The translations under genes and the position numbers were made by a program. From positions 620,001-684,000 of the forward strand of contig NZ_JHZX01000001.1 in NCBI RefSeq assembly GCF_000688335.1: 64,000 bases of DNA, in the 5' to 3' direction. The stretch comes from Sediminibacter sp. Hel_I_10 (GTDB lineage: Bacteria > Bacteroidota > Bacteroidia > Flavobacteriales > Flavobacteriaceae). Positions 53,202-61,988 of the stretch are shown piece after piece. The notes beneath the pieces were generated by a model. The model saw only the letters and a program-made list of their open reading frames with translations. It was not told the DNA's origin and made no database searches. The first letter of the stretch is position 1. Each line of letters starts with the position of its first letter.

Positions 53202-53345
53202 GGACTAATGAGAGGAATACCCATAGCATAAGCCACTTATCTTGTTGATTTAAGACAATCTTAACAAGCCAAAAGCTTAATCTAAAAGAATTTAAGAAAT
53301 CTCTTCCCGCAACCACTTGAGGGTCTGCTTTCAGAACAAACGAAA

Positions 53346-54656
53346 TTAATCTACACGAGTAATCTTAGCACCAATTGCTCTTAAGCGTGTGTCTATATTT
53401 TCATAGCCACGATCAATTTGCTCGATATTATGAATGGTAGATGTTCCTTTAGCCGAAAGTGCTGCAATTAACAATGATACTCCCGCTCTAATATCTGGCG
53501 ACGTCATAGTTGTTGCTTTTAATGTGGACTTGAAATCGTGACCAATCACTGTAGCACGGTGCGGATCACAAAGAATGATCTTTGCTCCCATATCAATCAA
53601 TTTATCCACAAAGAACAAACGGCTTTCAAACATTTTTTGATGTACAAGCGCACTTCCTCTAGCTTGGGTTAAAACCGTTAAGACAATACTCAATAAATCT
53701 GGCGTAAATCCTGGCCACGGTGCATCTGCAACCGTTAGAATGGAACCATCAATATAATTTTGCACCTCGTAACCATTGGTATGTGCTGGGATATGGATAT
53801 CATCGCCTTGACGCTCTACTGTTATCCCGATTTTTTTAAAAACACTAGGAATTTGTCCTAAATCATCCCAACTTACATTGGTGATGGTCAATTCACTCTT
53901 GGTCATTGCCGCAAGACCTATCCAGCTTCCTATTTCAATCATATCCGGAAGCATACGGTGCTCTGTGCCTCCCAATTCTTTAACACCTTCTATAGAGAGT
54001 AAGTTAGACCCAACACCGCTAATTTTTGCACCCATGCGATTAAGCATTTTGCAGAGTTGCTGTAAATACGGTTCACAAGCAGCGTTATAAATTGTGGTAG
54101 TCCCTTCTGCTAAAACCGCTGCCATCACAATGTTGGCGGTTCCCGTAACCGATGCTTCATCGAGCAACATATAAGTTCCTTTGAGCTGGTCTGCCTCTAC
54201 ACCGTAGAAATACTCTTCTTTGTTGTATCTAAATTTGGCACCTAGTTTAATAAAACCTTCGAAATGGGTGTCTAAACGACGTCGTCCAATTTTATCGCCT
54301 CCTGGTTTTGGGATGTACCCAATACCAAATCTCGCTAATAACGGGCCAACAATCATTATGGAACCTCGCAAGCCTTTACCGTCTTCTTTAAATTCGGCTG
54401 ACTTGAGATAATCTAGATTCAGTTCATCTGCCTTAAACGTGCAACATCCTTTTGAGACTTCATTGATCTTGACGCCCAATTTCTTGAGCAACGCCATCAA
54501 TTTGTTGACATCTATAATGTCTGGAATGTTATCTATTTTTACTTCTTCTGGAGTGAGAAGTACTGCGCACAATATTTGAAGTGCTTCGTTTTTTGCGCCT
54601 TGAGGTTGGATTTTCCCTTTAAGTTGGTGACCTCCTTCAATAATAAATGTTGCCAT
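53346..54656 (-). CDS. murA: UDP-N-acetylglucosamine 1-carboxyvinyltransferase MurA
   Basis: The 436-residue enzyme makes the first committed step of peptidoglycan synthesis, adding enolpyruvate to UDP-GlcNAc. K22 and N23 (AKNEALQ) match the E. coli active-site pair. In the mobile loop, where E. coli MurA has Cys115 (GGCAIG), this protein reads GGDKIG with D121. Asp at that site is known to retain activity but resist fosfomycin. It lies 9 bases after the DUF4290 gene on the same strand, the usual flavobacterial arrangement. Confidence 0.97.
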   Translation of the reverse strand: MATFIIEGGHQLKGKIQPQGAKNEALQILCAVLLTPEEVKIDNIPDIIDVNKLMALLKKLGVKINEVSKGCCTFKADELNLDYLKSAEFKEDGKGLRGSIMIVGPLLARFGIGYIPKPGGDKIGRRRLDTHFEGFIKLGAKFRYNKEEYFYGVEADQLKGTYMLLDEASVTGTANIVMAAVLAEGTTTIYNAACEPYLQQLCKMLNRMGAKISGVGSNLLSIEGVKELGGTEHRMLPDMIEIGSWIGLAAMTKSELTITNVSWDDLGQIPSVFKKIGITVERQGDDIHIPAHTNGYEVQNYIDGSILTVADAPWPGFTPDLLSIVLTVLTQARGSALVHQKMFESRLFFVDKLIDMGAKIILCDPHRATVIGHDFKSTLKATTMTSPDIRAGVSLLIAALSAKGTSTIHNIEQIDRGYENIDTRLRAIGAKITRVD

Positions 54657-54665
54657 GAAACGTAA

Positions 54666-55316
54666 TTAGTAGCGTTTTCTATTTCGGTTGGTGTTGCTCT
54701 TTTTTTGATATGTCTTTTTATTGGTTGTGGCGTATTTTTTCTTGTTACGCAACAAACTGGTAGCATCGGTCAAATCTTCATCCTTCTTCTTCAAGTTGAT
54801 TTCTCCGTCAGACAATTCAAATAAATGGTGAAAAATCACGTCATCTTCAACTGTATCTTTATTCCAGTTTAAAAAGCACTTTTTCATGTGATTAGCGATG
54901 GTAAAAATCAAAGCTTCCTTCAAATCGCCATCTTCCCAAGTTCTTGCCACATCGATCATGGTTTTGATATTGTTTCCGTAGAAACGATACTTAGGATAAT
55001 TTTGTGGGTAAGCCAAAGGTTCTGGGCGCTCAGTCAATTCTTCTTCGGAAGGTTCTGGGTAAGGTGAGTCCACATCCAATTTAAAATCGGCCATAATGAA
55101 CAATTGATCCCATAGCTTATGCTGAAAATCTGGCACATCACGTAAATGCGGCTGTAAGTTGCCCATTACAGATATGATTGCTTTTGAAACTTTATTGCGC
55201 TCTTCTTTTGTTGGCTGCTCTTTAGCGTAGTTGATCATTTTTTGAAGATGTCTCCCATATTCGGGAATGATCAAATGCTCACGCTCTGTATTGTATTCTA
55301 AATCGTCTATCAACAT
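54666..55316 (-). CDS. DUF4290 family protein
   Basis: The 216-residue soluble protein matches the Bacteroidota-specific DUF4290: DLEYNTEREHLIIPEYGRHL at the N-terminus and then IISVMGNLQPHLRDVPDF. The C-terminal 40 residues are a highly basic tail (NKKKYATTNKKTYQKKSN), suggesting nucleic-acid or ribosome binding. It is co-transcribed with murA (9-base gap). Function unknown. Confidence 0.9.
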   Translation of the reverse strand: MLIDDLEYNTEREHLIIPEYGRHLQKMINYAKEQPTKEERNKVSKAIISVMGNLQPHLRDVPDFQHKLWDQLFIMADFKLDVDSPYPEPSEEELTERPEPLAYPQNYPKYRFYGNNIKTMIDVARTWEDGDLKEALIFTIANHMKKCFLNWNKDTVEDDVIFHHLFELSDGEINLKKKDEDLTDATSLLRNKKKYATTNKKTYQKKSNTNRNRKRY

Positions 55317-55403
55317 GTAATTTGGTAAAGTATAAGTAAATGATGCATGAAGTATTTCTGCACGCTTGCAAAATACAAAAAAATAATAAGCATGAAGGAT
55401 TCC

Positions 55404-55697
55404 CTATAAAGAAATCACCCCCTCAACCCCATCAGCAACCTCTTTATACTTTTCAATAACTGCTTCTGGTGTTTCCATAGTAAGGTTTATAGACACGCTT
55501 GTGTAGGTTCCTTTTTTGGATTCTTTAGTGGTTATTACCGCACCCATATTATTGAAAAGATTTTCAATTTGACTGATTTTAGAAGGGTCTGATGGCACTA
55601 TAAACTTATAAAGGTATTCTGATGGCCAAGTTGCCGTTTCGTATAACTGCGTTCTTAATTTGTTGTAAAAAGCTTCTGTTTTTTTGTCGTCACTCAT
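55404..55697 (-). CDS. DUF493 family (YbeD-like) protein
   Basis: The 97-residue protein fits DUF493, a small ferredoxin-like fold of the ACT-like/YbeD type: FYNKLRTQLYETATWPSEYLYKFIVP and a C-terminal GVEGVISL. The role is unknown; YbeD in E. coli has been linked to lipoate or envelope functions by proximity only. The frame can start at TTG 55703, but ATG 55697 follows a -7-like TATCTTTA (55716-55723) at a sensible distance. Confidence 0.88.
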   Translation of the reverse strand: MSDDKKTEAFYNKLRTQLYETATWPSEYLYKFIVPSDPSKISQIENLFNNMGAVITTKESKKGTYTSVSINLTMETPEAVIEKYKEVADGVEGVISL

Positions 55698-55775
55698 ATG
55701 CAATTTCTTGATTTGTAAAGATACATTTTACTTTGTATTAATTATCATTAATTTTACAACCAAAACCCTGCCAAA

Positions 55776-56315
55776 TTGAACACCCAACGCATTGTTATTA
55801 CCGGCGGCCCCGGTACGGGAAAATCATCTATCATCAACGCGCTTTTACAACGGGGCAAGACCTGTTACGAAGAAGTCTCTAGACAAGTAACCCTAGAAGC
55901 CAGAAAAAGTGGCGTAGAACAGTTGTTCTTAACAGATCCGCTTTTATTTAGCAATCTCTTGTTGAAAGCTAGAACAGACCAGTTTTTAGATGCAAAGACC
56001 GAAACCGTCAACCAGATATTTTATGATAGAGGCTTACCTGACGTTTTGGCTTATATGGATTTTGTAAATAGTGCATATCCCGAAAATTTCACCAGCGTTT
56101 GTGAGCAGCATGTGTATGATCACATTTTTATCCTTGCGCCATGGAAAGATATTTTTGTTAGCGATAATGAGCGTTACGAAAACTTTGAACAAGCAGAACA
56201 AATACACCAACAACTCATCAAAACCTATAAGCGATTTGGGTACGAACTCTTGGATATTCCCTTTGGAACAGTTTCAGAACGTACAGATTTCATCTTGAAT
56301 CACACCAAGCTATAA
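55776..56315 (+). CDS. AAA-type ATPase (AAA_28, NadR-kinase-like P-loop protein)
   Basis: The 179-residue protein has a P-loop GGPGTGKSS at residues 10-18 and the IFYDRGLPDVLAYM motif typical of AAA_28/NadR-like kinases. It probably phosphorylates a small molecule or acts as an ATPase switch. The start codon is TTG at 55776; no in-frame ATG lies before the P-loop, so TTG is required. Its stop overlaps the recQ ATG by one base (TAATG), so the two are translationally coupled. Confidence 0.82.
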   Translation: MNTQRIVITGGPGTGKSSIINALLQRGKTCYEEVSRQVTLEARKSGVEQLFLTDPLLFSNLLLKARTDQFLDAKTETVNQIFYDRGLPDVLAYMDFVNSAYPENFTSVCEQHVYDHIFILAPWKDIFVSDNERYENFEQAEQIHQQLIKTYKRFGYELLDIPFGTVSERTDFILNHTKL

Positions 56316-58216
56316 TGGCGCATCCCATTAACATACTCGAGCGTTATTGGCAACATACTTCTTTTAGACCATTACAAGAAGAGATCATTAATGCTGTTTT
56401 AAACAACGAAGACACCTTTGCACTGCTTCCAACTGGAGGAGGCAAATCGGTTTGTTTTCAAATTCCTGCGCTTATTAAAGATGGCATTTGCATTGTGGTA
56501 TCTCCACTTATTGCCTTAATGAAAGACCAAGTAAAGACCCTAAAAGACAAAGGCATAAAGGCCATTGCCCTCACCAGTGGCATTAGCTATCAAGAATTGG
56601 ACACCTTACTGGATAATTGCATCTACGGAAATTTTAAATTCCTGTACCTGTCCCCAGAGCGTTTACAACAAGATATTGTACAGCAACGCATAGAGCAGAT
56701 GAACGTCAACCTTATTGCTGTTGATGAAGCCCATTGCATCAGTCAATGGGGTAATGATTTTAGGCCTGCTTATAAAAACATCACGATTTTAAGGCGTTTG
56801 CATCCTACGGTAAATGTCATAGCCCTTACCGCAACAGCAAAACCCAACGTGATTGAAGAGACCATGAGTGAGTTAGATTTTATAGCTCCTAAAGTCTTTA
56901 AAGCCTCCTTTGCAAGACCAAGCATTTCCTACAATGTGACCTATAGTGAAGACAAACTTTATGATCTTGAGCAACTTTTAAAAACTCATAAAGGCGCTTC
57001 AATCATTTATGTAAGAAGCAGACGCTTGTGTGTTGAACTAAAAGAACAATTGGAAAAACTGGGCTTTAGCGCTCAATTTTTTCATGGCGGAATTCCCAAT
57101 AAAGAAAAACAAGAGCGTTTGGACCATTGGATGTCGAATCGAAAAGAAATCATGGTCGCCACAACCGCCTTTGGAATGGGGATAGACAAACCCGACGTAT
57201 CATCTGTTGTTCATCTCAATTTACCAGAAAGCCTAGAAAGCTATTATCAAGAAGCAGGACGCGCAGGTCGGGATGGTAATGCCTCTATAGCGGTTATATT
57301 AAGCAATAATTCTGATGAGTTATTGCTTAAAAACCAATTTATCAATAATCTGCCTTCAATAGAGACCATTAAACTGGTCTATCGAAAACTATGTAATTAT
57401 TTTCAGATTTCATATGGAGAAGGTGAGCTGAGCGCCCATCAATTTAATTTTAATTCCTTTTGTAAAACCTATGATTTCAAAGCGGTAAGCACCTATGCTG
57501 TTTTACAGTTATTAGATCGTAATAGTATCATTAAGTTATTACAGCAATTTCAATATAAAACCAAATTGCAATTTGTAGCAGGTAATCACGTATTGTTTAA
57601 TTACCTAGAACGTCACGCACATGTATCGACCATAGTAAAAACAATTTTACGAACCTATGGCGGTGTTTTTGAGCATGAACTCTCTGTTAACCTCAATCTT
57701 ATTGCAGACAAAGCCGCTACTTCTGAAAAGCAAGTTATCTCAGTACTCCAGCAACTAGAGCGAGATAGCTTGGTAACATTTCAGCATTCTAATACTGATT
57801 CTGAAGTCATTTTTCTTCAACCAAGAGAGGATGACAAAACCATCAATAGAATTGCAACCATTGTATTGCAACAACAAGAGCAGAAGCGAGAGCAAGTTCA
57901 AGCCGTAATGGCCTACATCAAAAATGATTCGCTATGCAAAAGTATGCAGTTACTCAGCTATTTTGGCGAAGATTACCCAAAACCCTGTGGTATTTGTTCT
58001 CTTTGTCGGGCGCAAAAATCCCCAAAAGTAATGGGCGATCAAAAAGTACTTCAGGAAAGAATACTAACCCTATTAGATTATGGTCCGCTCAATTCTAGAC
58101 AGCTTACCCAAACCTTATCTTATGATAAAACAAGCGTTCTAAATACACTAAAGTCCTTATTAGAACAGCATAAAATCATGCTTACAGCAGCAAACACCTA
58201 TACCCTAAAAAAATGA
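56315..58216 (+). CDS. recQ: ATP-dependent DNA helicase RecQ
   Basis: The 633-residue protein has Walker A PTGGGKS (about residues 41-47), the DEAH box at D137-H140 (DEAHCISQWGNDFRPAY), helicase motifs SALIALMKDQ-like and QEAGRAGRDG, and the zinc-binding cysteines in SLCKSM and CGICSLC. A winged-helix region follows, with a shortened C-terminus lacking a clear HRDC domain. It unwinds DNA 3'-5' in recombination repair. It overlaps fmt by 4 bases and the preceding ATPase gene by 1 base. Confidence 0.93.
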   Translation: MAHPINILERYWQHTSFRPLQEEIINAVLNNEDTFALLPTGGGKSVCFQIPALIKDGICIVVSPLIALMKDQVKTLKDKGIKAIALTSGISYQELDTLLDNCIYGNFKFLYLSPERLQQDIVQQRIEQMNVNLIAVDEAHCISQWGNDFRPAYKNITILRRLHPTVNVIALTATAKPNVIEETMSELDFIAPKVFKASFARPSISYNVTYSEDKLYDLEQLLKTHKGASIIYVRSRRLCVELKEQLEKLGFSAQFFHGGIPNKEKQERLDHWMSNRKEIMVATTAFGMGIDKPDVSSVVHLNLPESLESYYQEAGRAGRDGNASIAVILSNNSDELLLKNQFINNLPSIETIKLVYRKLCNYFQISYGEGELSAHQFNFNSFCKTYDFKAVSTYAVLQLLDRNSIIKLLQQFQYKTKLQFVAGNHVLFNYLERHAHVSTIVKTILRTYGGVFEHELSVNLNLIADKAATSEKQVISVLQQLERDSLVTFQHSNTDSEVIFLQPREDDKTINRIATIVLQQQEQKREQVQAVMAYIKNDSLCKSMQLLSYFGEDYPKPCGICSLCRAQKSPKVMGDQKVLQERILTLLDYGPLNSRQLTQTLSYDKTSVLNTLKSLLEQHKIMLTAANTYTLKK

Positions 58217-59166
58217 AAAAAGAAGATTTACGGATTATATTTATGGGCACGCCCGATTTTGCAGTGGCCACCTTAAAAACACTAGTGGAGGCTCAACACC
58301 ATATTGTAGGTGTCATCACAGCTCCAGACAGACCTGCTGGCAGAGGCAGAAAGCTCAATGAATCTGCTGTGAAAGTTTATGCCAAATCTCAAAATCTAAA
58401 CGTATTACAGCCTACAAATCTTAAAAATGAAGATTTTTTAGCCGACTTAAAATCGCTAAATGCCAATCTACAAATTGTGGTTGCGTTTAGAATGTTACCC
58501 GAGGCCGTTTGGTCAATGCCAAAACATGGCACTTTTAACCTTCACGCGTCCTTACTTCCAGATTATAGAGGTGCAGCGCCTATTCATTGGGCAATTATCA
58601 ATGGCGAAACAACAACTGGTGTAACCACTTTTTTTATAGATGAAAAAATAGACACGGGTGCTGTGATCCTTCAAGAACAAATAGCTATAGCTCCTAACGA
58701 AACTGTTGGCAGCCTTCATGACCGACTCATGGAGTTAGGGAGCAAGCTGGTACTAAACACTGTAAAGCATATAGAAAACGGAGACGTCAATACTACCATA
58801 CAGCCTAAGCATGATAATCTCAAAACAGCCTATAAATTAGATAATGACAATTGCAAAATAGATTGGAACGAGGATGTTCAAACTATATACAATAAAATAC
58901 GTGGACTCAACCCCTTTCCTTCAGCGTGGTGCTATTTAGATAACGGAGATGAGCCTATTAGGGTAAAACTATACGATATAGACCTAAACATGGACACACC
59001 AAAAAAGGATGCTGGACATATCACCGTACTAAATAATGAGTTATTCGTTGCTACAAAAAATGGCAGTATTCAAATAAATGAAATGCAACTTCCAGGAAAA
59101 AGAAAAATGGATACAAAATCTCTTTTGAATGGATATGATTTTAAAACAGATGCAAAAATGCTCTAA
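58213..59166 (+). CDS. fmt: Methionyl-tRNA formyltransferase
   Basis: The 317-residue enzyme has FMGTPDFAVATL at the N-terminus and NLHASLLPDYRGAAPIHWAI, containing the catalytic Asn-His-Asp set and the SLLP folate-binding motif. A C-terminal OB-like domain (from about 205) includes RGLNPFPSAW. It formylates Met on initiator tRNA using 10-formyl-THF. Its ATG overlaps the recQ stop (ATGA). It is the last gene of the ATPase-recQ-fmt operon. Confidence 0.96.
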   Translation: MKKEDLRIIFMGTPDFAVATLKTLVEAQHHIVGVITAPDRPAGRGRKLNESAVKVYAKSQNLNVLQPTNLKNEDFLADLKSLNANLQIVVAFRMLPEAVWSMPKHGTFNLHASLLPDYRGAAPIHWAIINGETTTGVTTFFIDEKIDTGAVILQEQIAIAPNETVGSLHDRLMELGSKLVLNTVKHIENGDVNTTIQPKHDNLKTAYKLDNDNCKIDWNEDVQTIYNKIRGLNPFPSAWCYLDNGDEPIRVKLYDIDLNMDTPKKDAGHITVLNNELFVATKNGSIQINEMQLPGKRKMDTKSLLNGYDFKTDAKML

Positions 59167-59269
59167 ACCCTTATAAATACTGATATTTTGAAAAATCCGA
59201 CGAAATACACATCTTTATTAACAAATGTTCGAAGTTATTAACAATAAACTGCATTTCCCACGCTATTAC

Positions 59270-59299
59270 TTGTATAGGTGGATTTTACGTATAAATTTG
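59270..59299 (+). promoter_or_regulatory. Promoter of the HU gene (TTG-N19-TAAATTTG)
   Basis: TTG (59270-59272) and TAAATTTG (59292-59299) are 19 bases apart, an excellent Bacteroidota promoter, with a leader of about 50 bases before ATG 59359. Confidence 0.75.
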
Positions 59300-59358
59300 T
59301 AAGAGGTATTAACAAACAAGTTAACCCGACTATTTTTTAACTATTAAATACAAATTTT

Positions 59359-59631
59359 ATGAACAAAACAGATTTAATCAATGGAATGGCTGAAAATGCT
59401 GGTATTACAAAAGCAGCAGCTAAAAAAGCGTTAGATTCTTTATTAGTAGATATCGAAGGAGCTTTACAAAAAGGTAATAGAGTTTCTTTAGTTGGTTTTG
59501 GTTCTTGGTCAGTTTCTAAAAGATCTGCAAGAGAAGGAAGAAACCCTCAAACAGGAAAAACTATCCAAATCAAAGCTAAAAACGTTGTTAAGTTTAAAGC
59601 AGGATCAGATTTAAGCAATGCTGTAAACTAG
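59359..59631 (+). CDS. HU family DNA-binding protein
   Basis: The 90-residue protein is a canonical HU/IHF-type histone-like protein: NKTDLINGMAENAGITKAAA, the VSLVGFGSWSV core and the DNA-binding arm RSAREGRNPQTGKTIQI. It bends and compacts DNA as a dimer. It has its own strong promoter and terminator and is rich in common codons such as AAA, GAA and TTA, as expected for high expression. Confidence 0.95.
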   Translation: MNKTDLINGMAENAGITKAAAKKALDSLLVDIEGALQKGNRVSLVGFGSWSVSKRSAREGRNPQTGKTIQIKAKNVVKFKAGSDLSNAVN

Positions 59632-59653
59632 TATTCCCTTAAAATAAATAATT

Positions 59654-59680
59654 AAAGCTCGCTTTTAGCGAGCTTTTTTT
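59654..59680 (+). terminator. Rho-independent terminator after HU
   Basis: AAAGCTCGC (59654-59662) pairs with GCGAGCTTT (59668-59676) around a 5-base loop and is followed by T residues. Confidence 0.88.
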
Positions 59681-59802
59681 GTGCTTAATACTAAGTAAAC
59701 CGGCTCTAAAACAAAGACAAAACTCTAAAAACAGTGATTAACAGTTCAAAATATTGGTAATTAACAAAATATGTTTTAGATTTAATTTGCAAATCATAGC
59801 TT

Positions 59803-60363
59803 ATGATTATATCTCAACCAAAAAAAGGCACGCTTCTTATTGCAGAACCATCTATTATAGGTGACATGTCTTTTAATAGAGCGGTTATTCTTTTAGCCGA
59901 CTATAATACCGAAGGATCCATAGGATTTATTCTTAATAAGCCCTTGAGTTTTAAACTCAAAGATCTTATTCCTGAATCTAATTCAGATTTTAAAGTACAC
60001 AACGGTGGACCTGTGGAACAGGATAATCTTTATTTTATACACCAAGTTCCAGAGTTAATTCCTGATAGCATTGAGATTTCGAACGGTGTTTTTTGGGGTG
60101 GAAATTTTGAAGCAGTGTTAAAATTATTGGAAGCAGACAAACTCAAAAAAGGCGATATTCGATTTTTCTTAGGCTATTCCGGATGGGATTCTAAACAACT
60201 TGATAACGAACTCGAATCTAACGCTTGGATTGTTTCTGAAAACATTTACAAAAGTGAATTGATAGACAAGTGCTGTGAATCATTTTGGAAAGACAAAATG
60301 GTAGAGCTCGGCGGCAATTACTCCCTTTGGTCTAACGCTCCAGAAAATCCGAGTTATAATTAA
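59803..60363 (+). CDS. YqgE/AlgH family protein (DUF179)
   Basis: The 186-residue protein matches DUF179 along its length: KGTLLIAEPSIIGDMSFNRA, SIGFILNKPL, NGGPVEQDNLYFIH and FFLGYSGWDSKQLDNE. Its biochemical function is unknown; AlgH in Pseudomonas influences alginate genes, but no alginate genes are present here. It ends 3 bases before the convergent class IV aminotransferase gene. Confidence 0.93.
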   Translation: MIISQPKKGTLLIAEPSIIGDMSFNRAVILLADYNTEGSIGFILNKPLSFKLKDLIPESNSDFKVHNGGPVEQDNLYFIHQVPELIPDSIEISNGVFWGGNFEAVLKLLEADKLKKGDIRFFLGYSGWDSKQLDNELESNAWIVSENIYKSELIDKCCESFWKDKMVELGGNYSLWSNAPENPSYN

Positions 60364-60366
60364 TAA

Positions 60367-61212
60367 TTAGCCCAATCTCATTTTTACAGTTAAGCGTCTT
60401 AAAATATCTTCGGAAATTTTAGTCGCAAATTCCTTCTTACGGTATTTTAAAATAGGCTGAATCCCCACCATAACGTTTGTGATAAATAATTCATCGGCCT
60501 TTTGGAGCTCAAACGGAGAGATTGAAGCTTCTTCAACCACATAATCTCCAGAATTGACAATCACTTCAATAATTTGTTTTCGCATCACACCTTTTAGACA
60601 ACCATCATCTAAAGGTGGTGTTTTAATAGATTCCCCCGACACTAAAAACAGGTTTCCGTTTAAAGCTTCAACCACCATTTTGTTCGTATTGAGCAATAGA
60701 CAATTTTGCAAGTGATTTTCTTGAGCAAAAATACTCCCAATCACATTGATGGCCTTGTTATTGGTTTTTAATGTAGACAAGAGGCCCGGAGCCACAAAAA
60801 AGTCTTTGTATAAATCTACAGCATAGGTGTCATTTTTAGGCAAGGTATAAAAATCAGAGGCCGCTTTTTCTGTGACGATGTTATAGGAAATATCCTTTGA
60901 GATGGGCGCATACTTGCCGCCCTCTCCTCGATCTACAGATAAACGTACTCTTGCAGATGATGTTGCTAAGCCGTTAACATTGATGGTTTTTAAAATTTCA
61001 GATTCTAGAAATTCCATAGTAAAATTCATTGGGATTTCCATGCGCATGATACGCATAGATGCCATTAATCTGAAATAATGATCTTCCCAGAATAGAATTT
61101 TACCATGAACCACTTTCATGGTTTCAAAAACAGCGTCACCATACTTATAGCCTCTATTTTCCGCGGTTAAAAAGTTAGGCGTGTCGATAAGATTTCCGTT
61201 AAAATTTACCAT
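60367..61212 (-). CDS. Class IV aminotransferase (PLP-dependent)
   Basis: The 281-residue protein has the class IV fold shared by branched-chain aminotransferase, D-amino-acid aminotransferase and aminodeoxychorismate lyase (PabC). It begins MVNFNGNLIDTPNFL, has GDAVFETMKV, the PLP lysine in LKTNNKAINVIGS, and a cofactor Glu in VEALNGNLF. Its small size and sequence suit PabC or D-amino-acid aminotransferase at least as well as BCAT, so the reaction is left open. It is convergent with yqgE and precedes no obvious folate gene. Confidence 0.85.
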   Translation of the reverse strand: MVNFNGNLIDTPNFLTAENRGYKYGDAVFETMKVVHGKILFWEDHYFRLMASMRIMRMEIPMNFTMEFLESEILKTINVNGLATSSARVRLSVDRGEGGKYAPISKDISYNIVTEKAASDFYTLPKNDTYAVDLYKDFFVAPGLLSTLKTNNKAINVIGSIFAQENHLQNCLLLNTNKMVVEALNGNLFLVSGESIKTPPLDDGCLKGVMRKQIIEVIVNSGDYVVEEASISPFELQKADELFITNVMVGIQPILKYRKKEFATKISEDILRRLTVKMRLG

Positions 61213-61266
61213 AAAAAAGTCCCAATATTAAATTGGGACAAATATAAAACTTATAGATTGTTTTGT

Positions 61267-61659
61267 CTAGGCAGAACCAAGAACTTGCTTCAGATCTGAA
61301 ATTTGATTTTCCCAAAGCATCTTAGCTTCGTCAATTTCGTCCTCTTCTGCATAATCTGTAATAATGATAGAGACATCCTTTGTGATTTCATCTACTTGTA
61401 TTCTAATCTCAAAATAGCAGGATAAATCATCCTCCTCATCGACCATCCATCTAAATTTGATGCGTTCTCCACTTTTTTTGCTGAGTAATTTTGCTTTTTC
61501 TTCACTGCCATCCCAAATAAAAGTAAAAAATTCTCCTCTGGAGTTTACGTTATCTGCAAACCATTCTGATAAGCCAGATGGCGTTGATATATATTGGTAT
61601 AAGAGCTGGGGAGAGGCATGCACCACAAACTCCATCTCAAACTTAACCTTGTCTTCCAT
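61267..61659 (-). CDS. START-like domain protein
   Basis: The 130-residue protein has the SRPBCC/AHSA1-like beta-helix-grip fold: KFEMEFVVHASPQLLYQYISTP, GLSEWFADNV, then EFFTFIWDGSEEKAKL. Bacteroidota carry this as a distinct START-like family of unknown ligand. It lies 54 bases upstream of the aminotransferase gene on the same strand and may share its transcript. Confidence 0.85.
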   Translation of the reverse strand: MEDKVKFEMEFVVHASPQLLYQYISTPSGLSEWFADNVNSRGEFFTFIWDGSEEKAKLLSKKSGERIKFRWMVDEEDDLSCYFEIRIQVDEITKDVSIIITDYAEEDEIDEAKMLWENQISDLKQVLGSA

Positions 61660-61746
61660 AAATTAATGTTATTGTGATGCTCAATATATGTATTAATTGT
61701 TGAGTTTTAAACTAAAAAATCAAAAAAATAATTTGAATGTTTTATG

Positions 61747-61777
61747 TTTGCTTGCAACATAATTGTTTTTATATTTG
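61747..61777 (+). promoter_or_regulatory. Promoter of tRNA-Met (TTTG-N19-TATATTTG)
   Basis: TTTG (61747-61750) and TATATTTG (61770-61777) are separated by 19 bases, and the tRNA begins 13 bases after the -7 box, an ideal arrangement. Confidence 0.75.
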
Positions 61778-61790
61778 CACCCTCTAAAAT

Positions 61791-61864
61791 GGCGAGGTAG
61801 CTCAGTTGGTTAGAGCGTTGGATTCATAACCCAGAGGTCCCGAGTTCAAATCTCGGTCTCGCTA
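61791..61864 (+). tRNA. tRNA-Met (anticodon CAT)
   Basis: The 74-nucleotide cloverleaf has acceptor stem GGCGAGG/TCTCGCT with G-U pairs at 1-72 and 7-66, D stem GCTC/GAGC, anticodon loop TTCATAA (CAT) and T stem CCGAG/CTCGG. Position 31-39 is an A-C mismatch. CCA is not encoded. The D stem and normal arms fit an elongator Met tRNA, although tRNA-Ile with lysidine (also CAT) or an initiator cannot be ruled out by eye. Confidence 0.93.
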
Positions 61865-61887
61865 CAAGATTGAACTCATTACAAATC

Positions 61888-61918
61888 AACGGTTTAGTTA
61901 ATACTAAGCCGTTTTTTT
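61888..61918 (+). terminator. Terminator after tRNA-Met
   Basis: AACGGTTTAG (61888-61897) pairs with CTAAGCCGTT (61904-61913), with one G-U pair and a 6-base loop, and is followed by T residues. Confidence 0.85.
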
Positions 61919-61988
61919 ATGCCTTTTTTTTGAAAATTTTTAAAATGATGCCTTTTGGGAATATTGCCAGTTATGTTCCAAGAACTAG

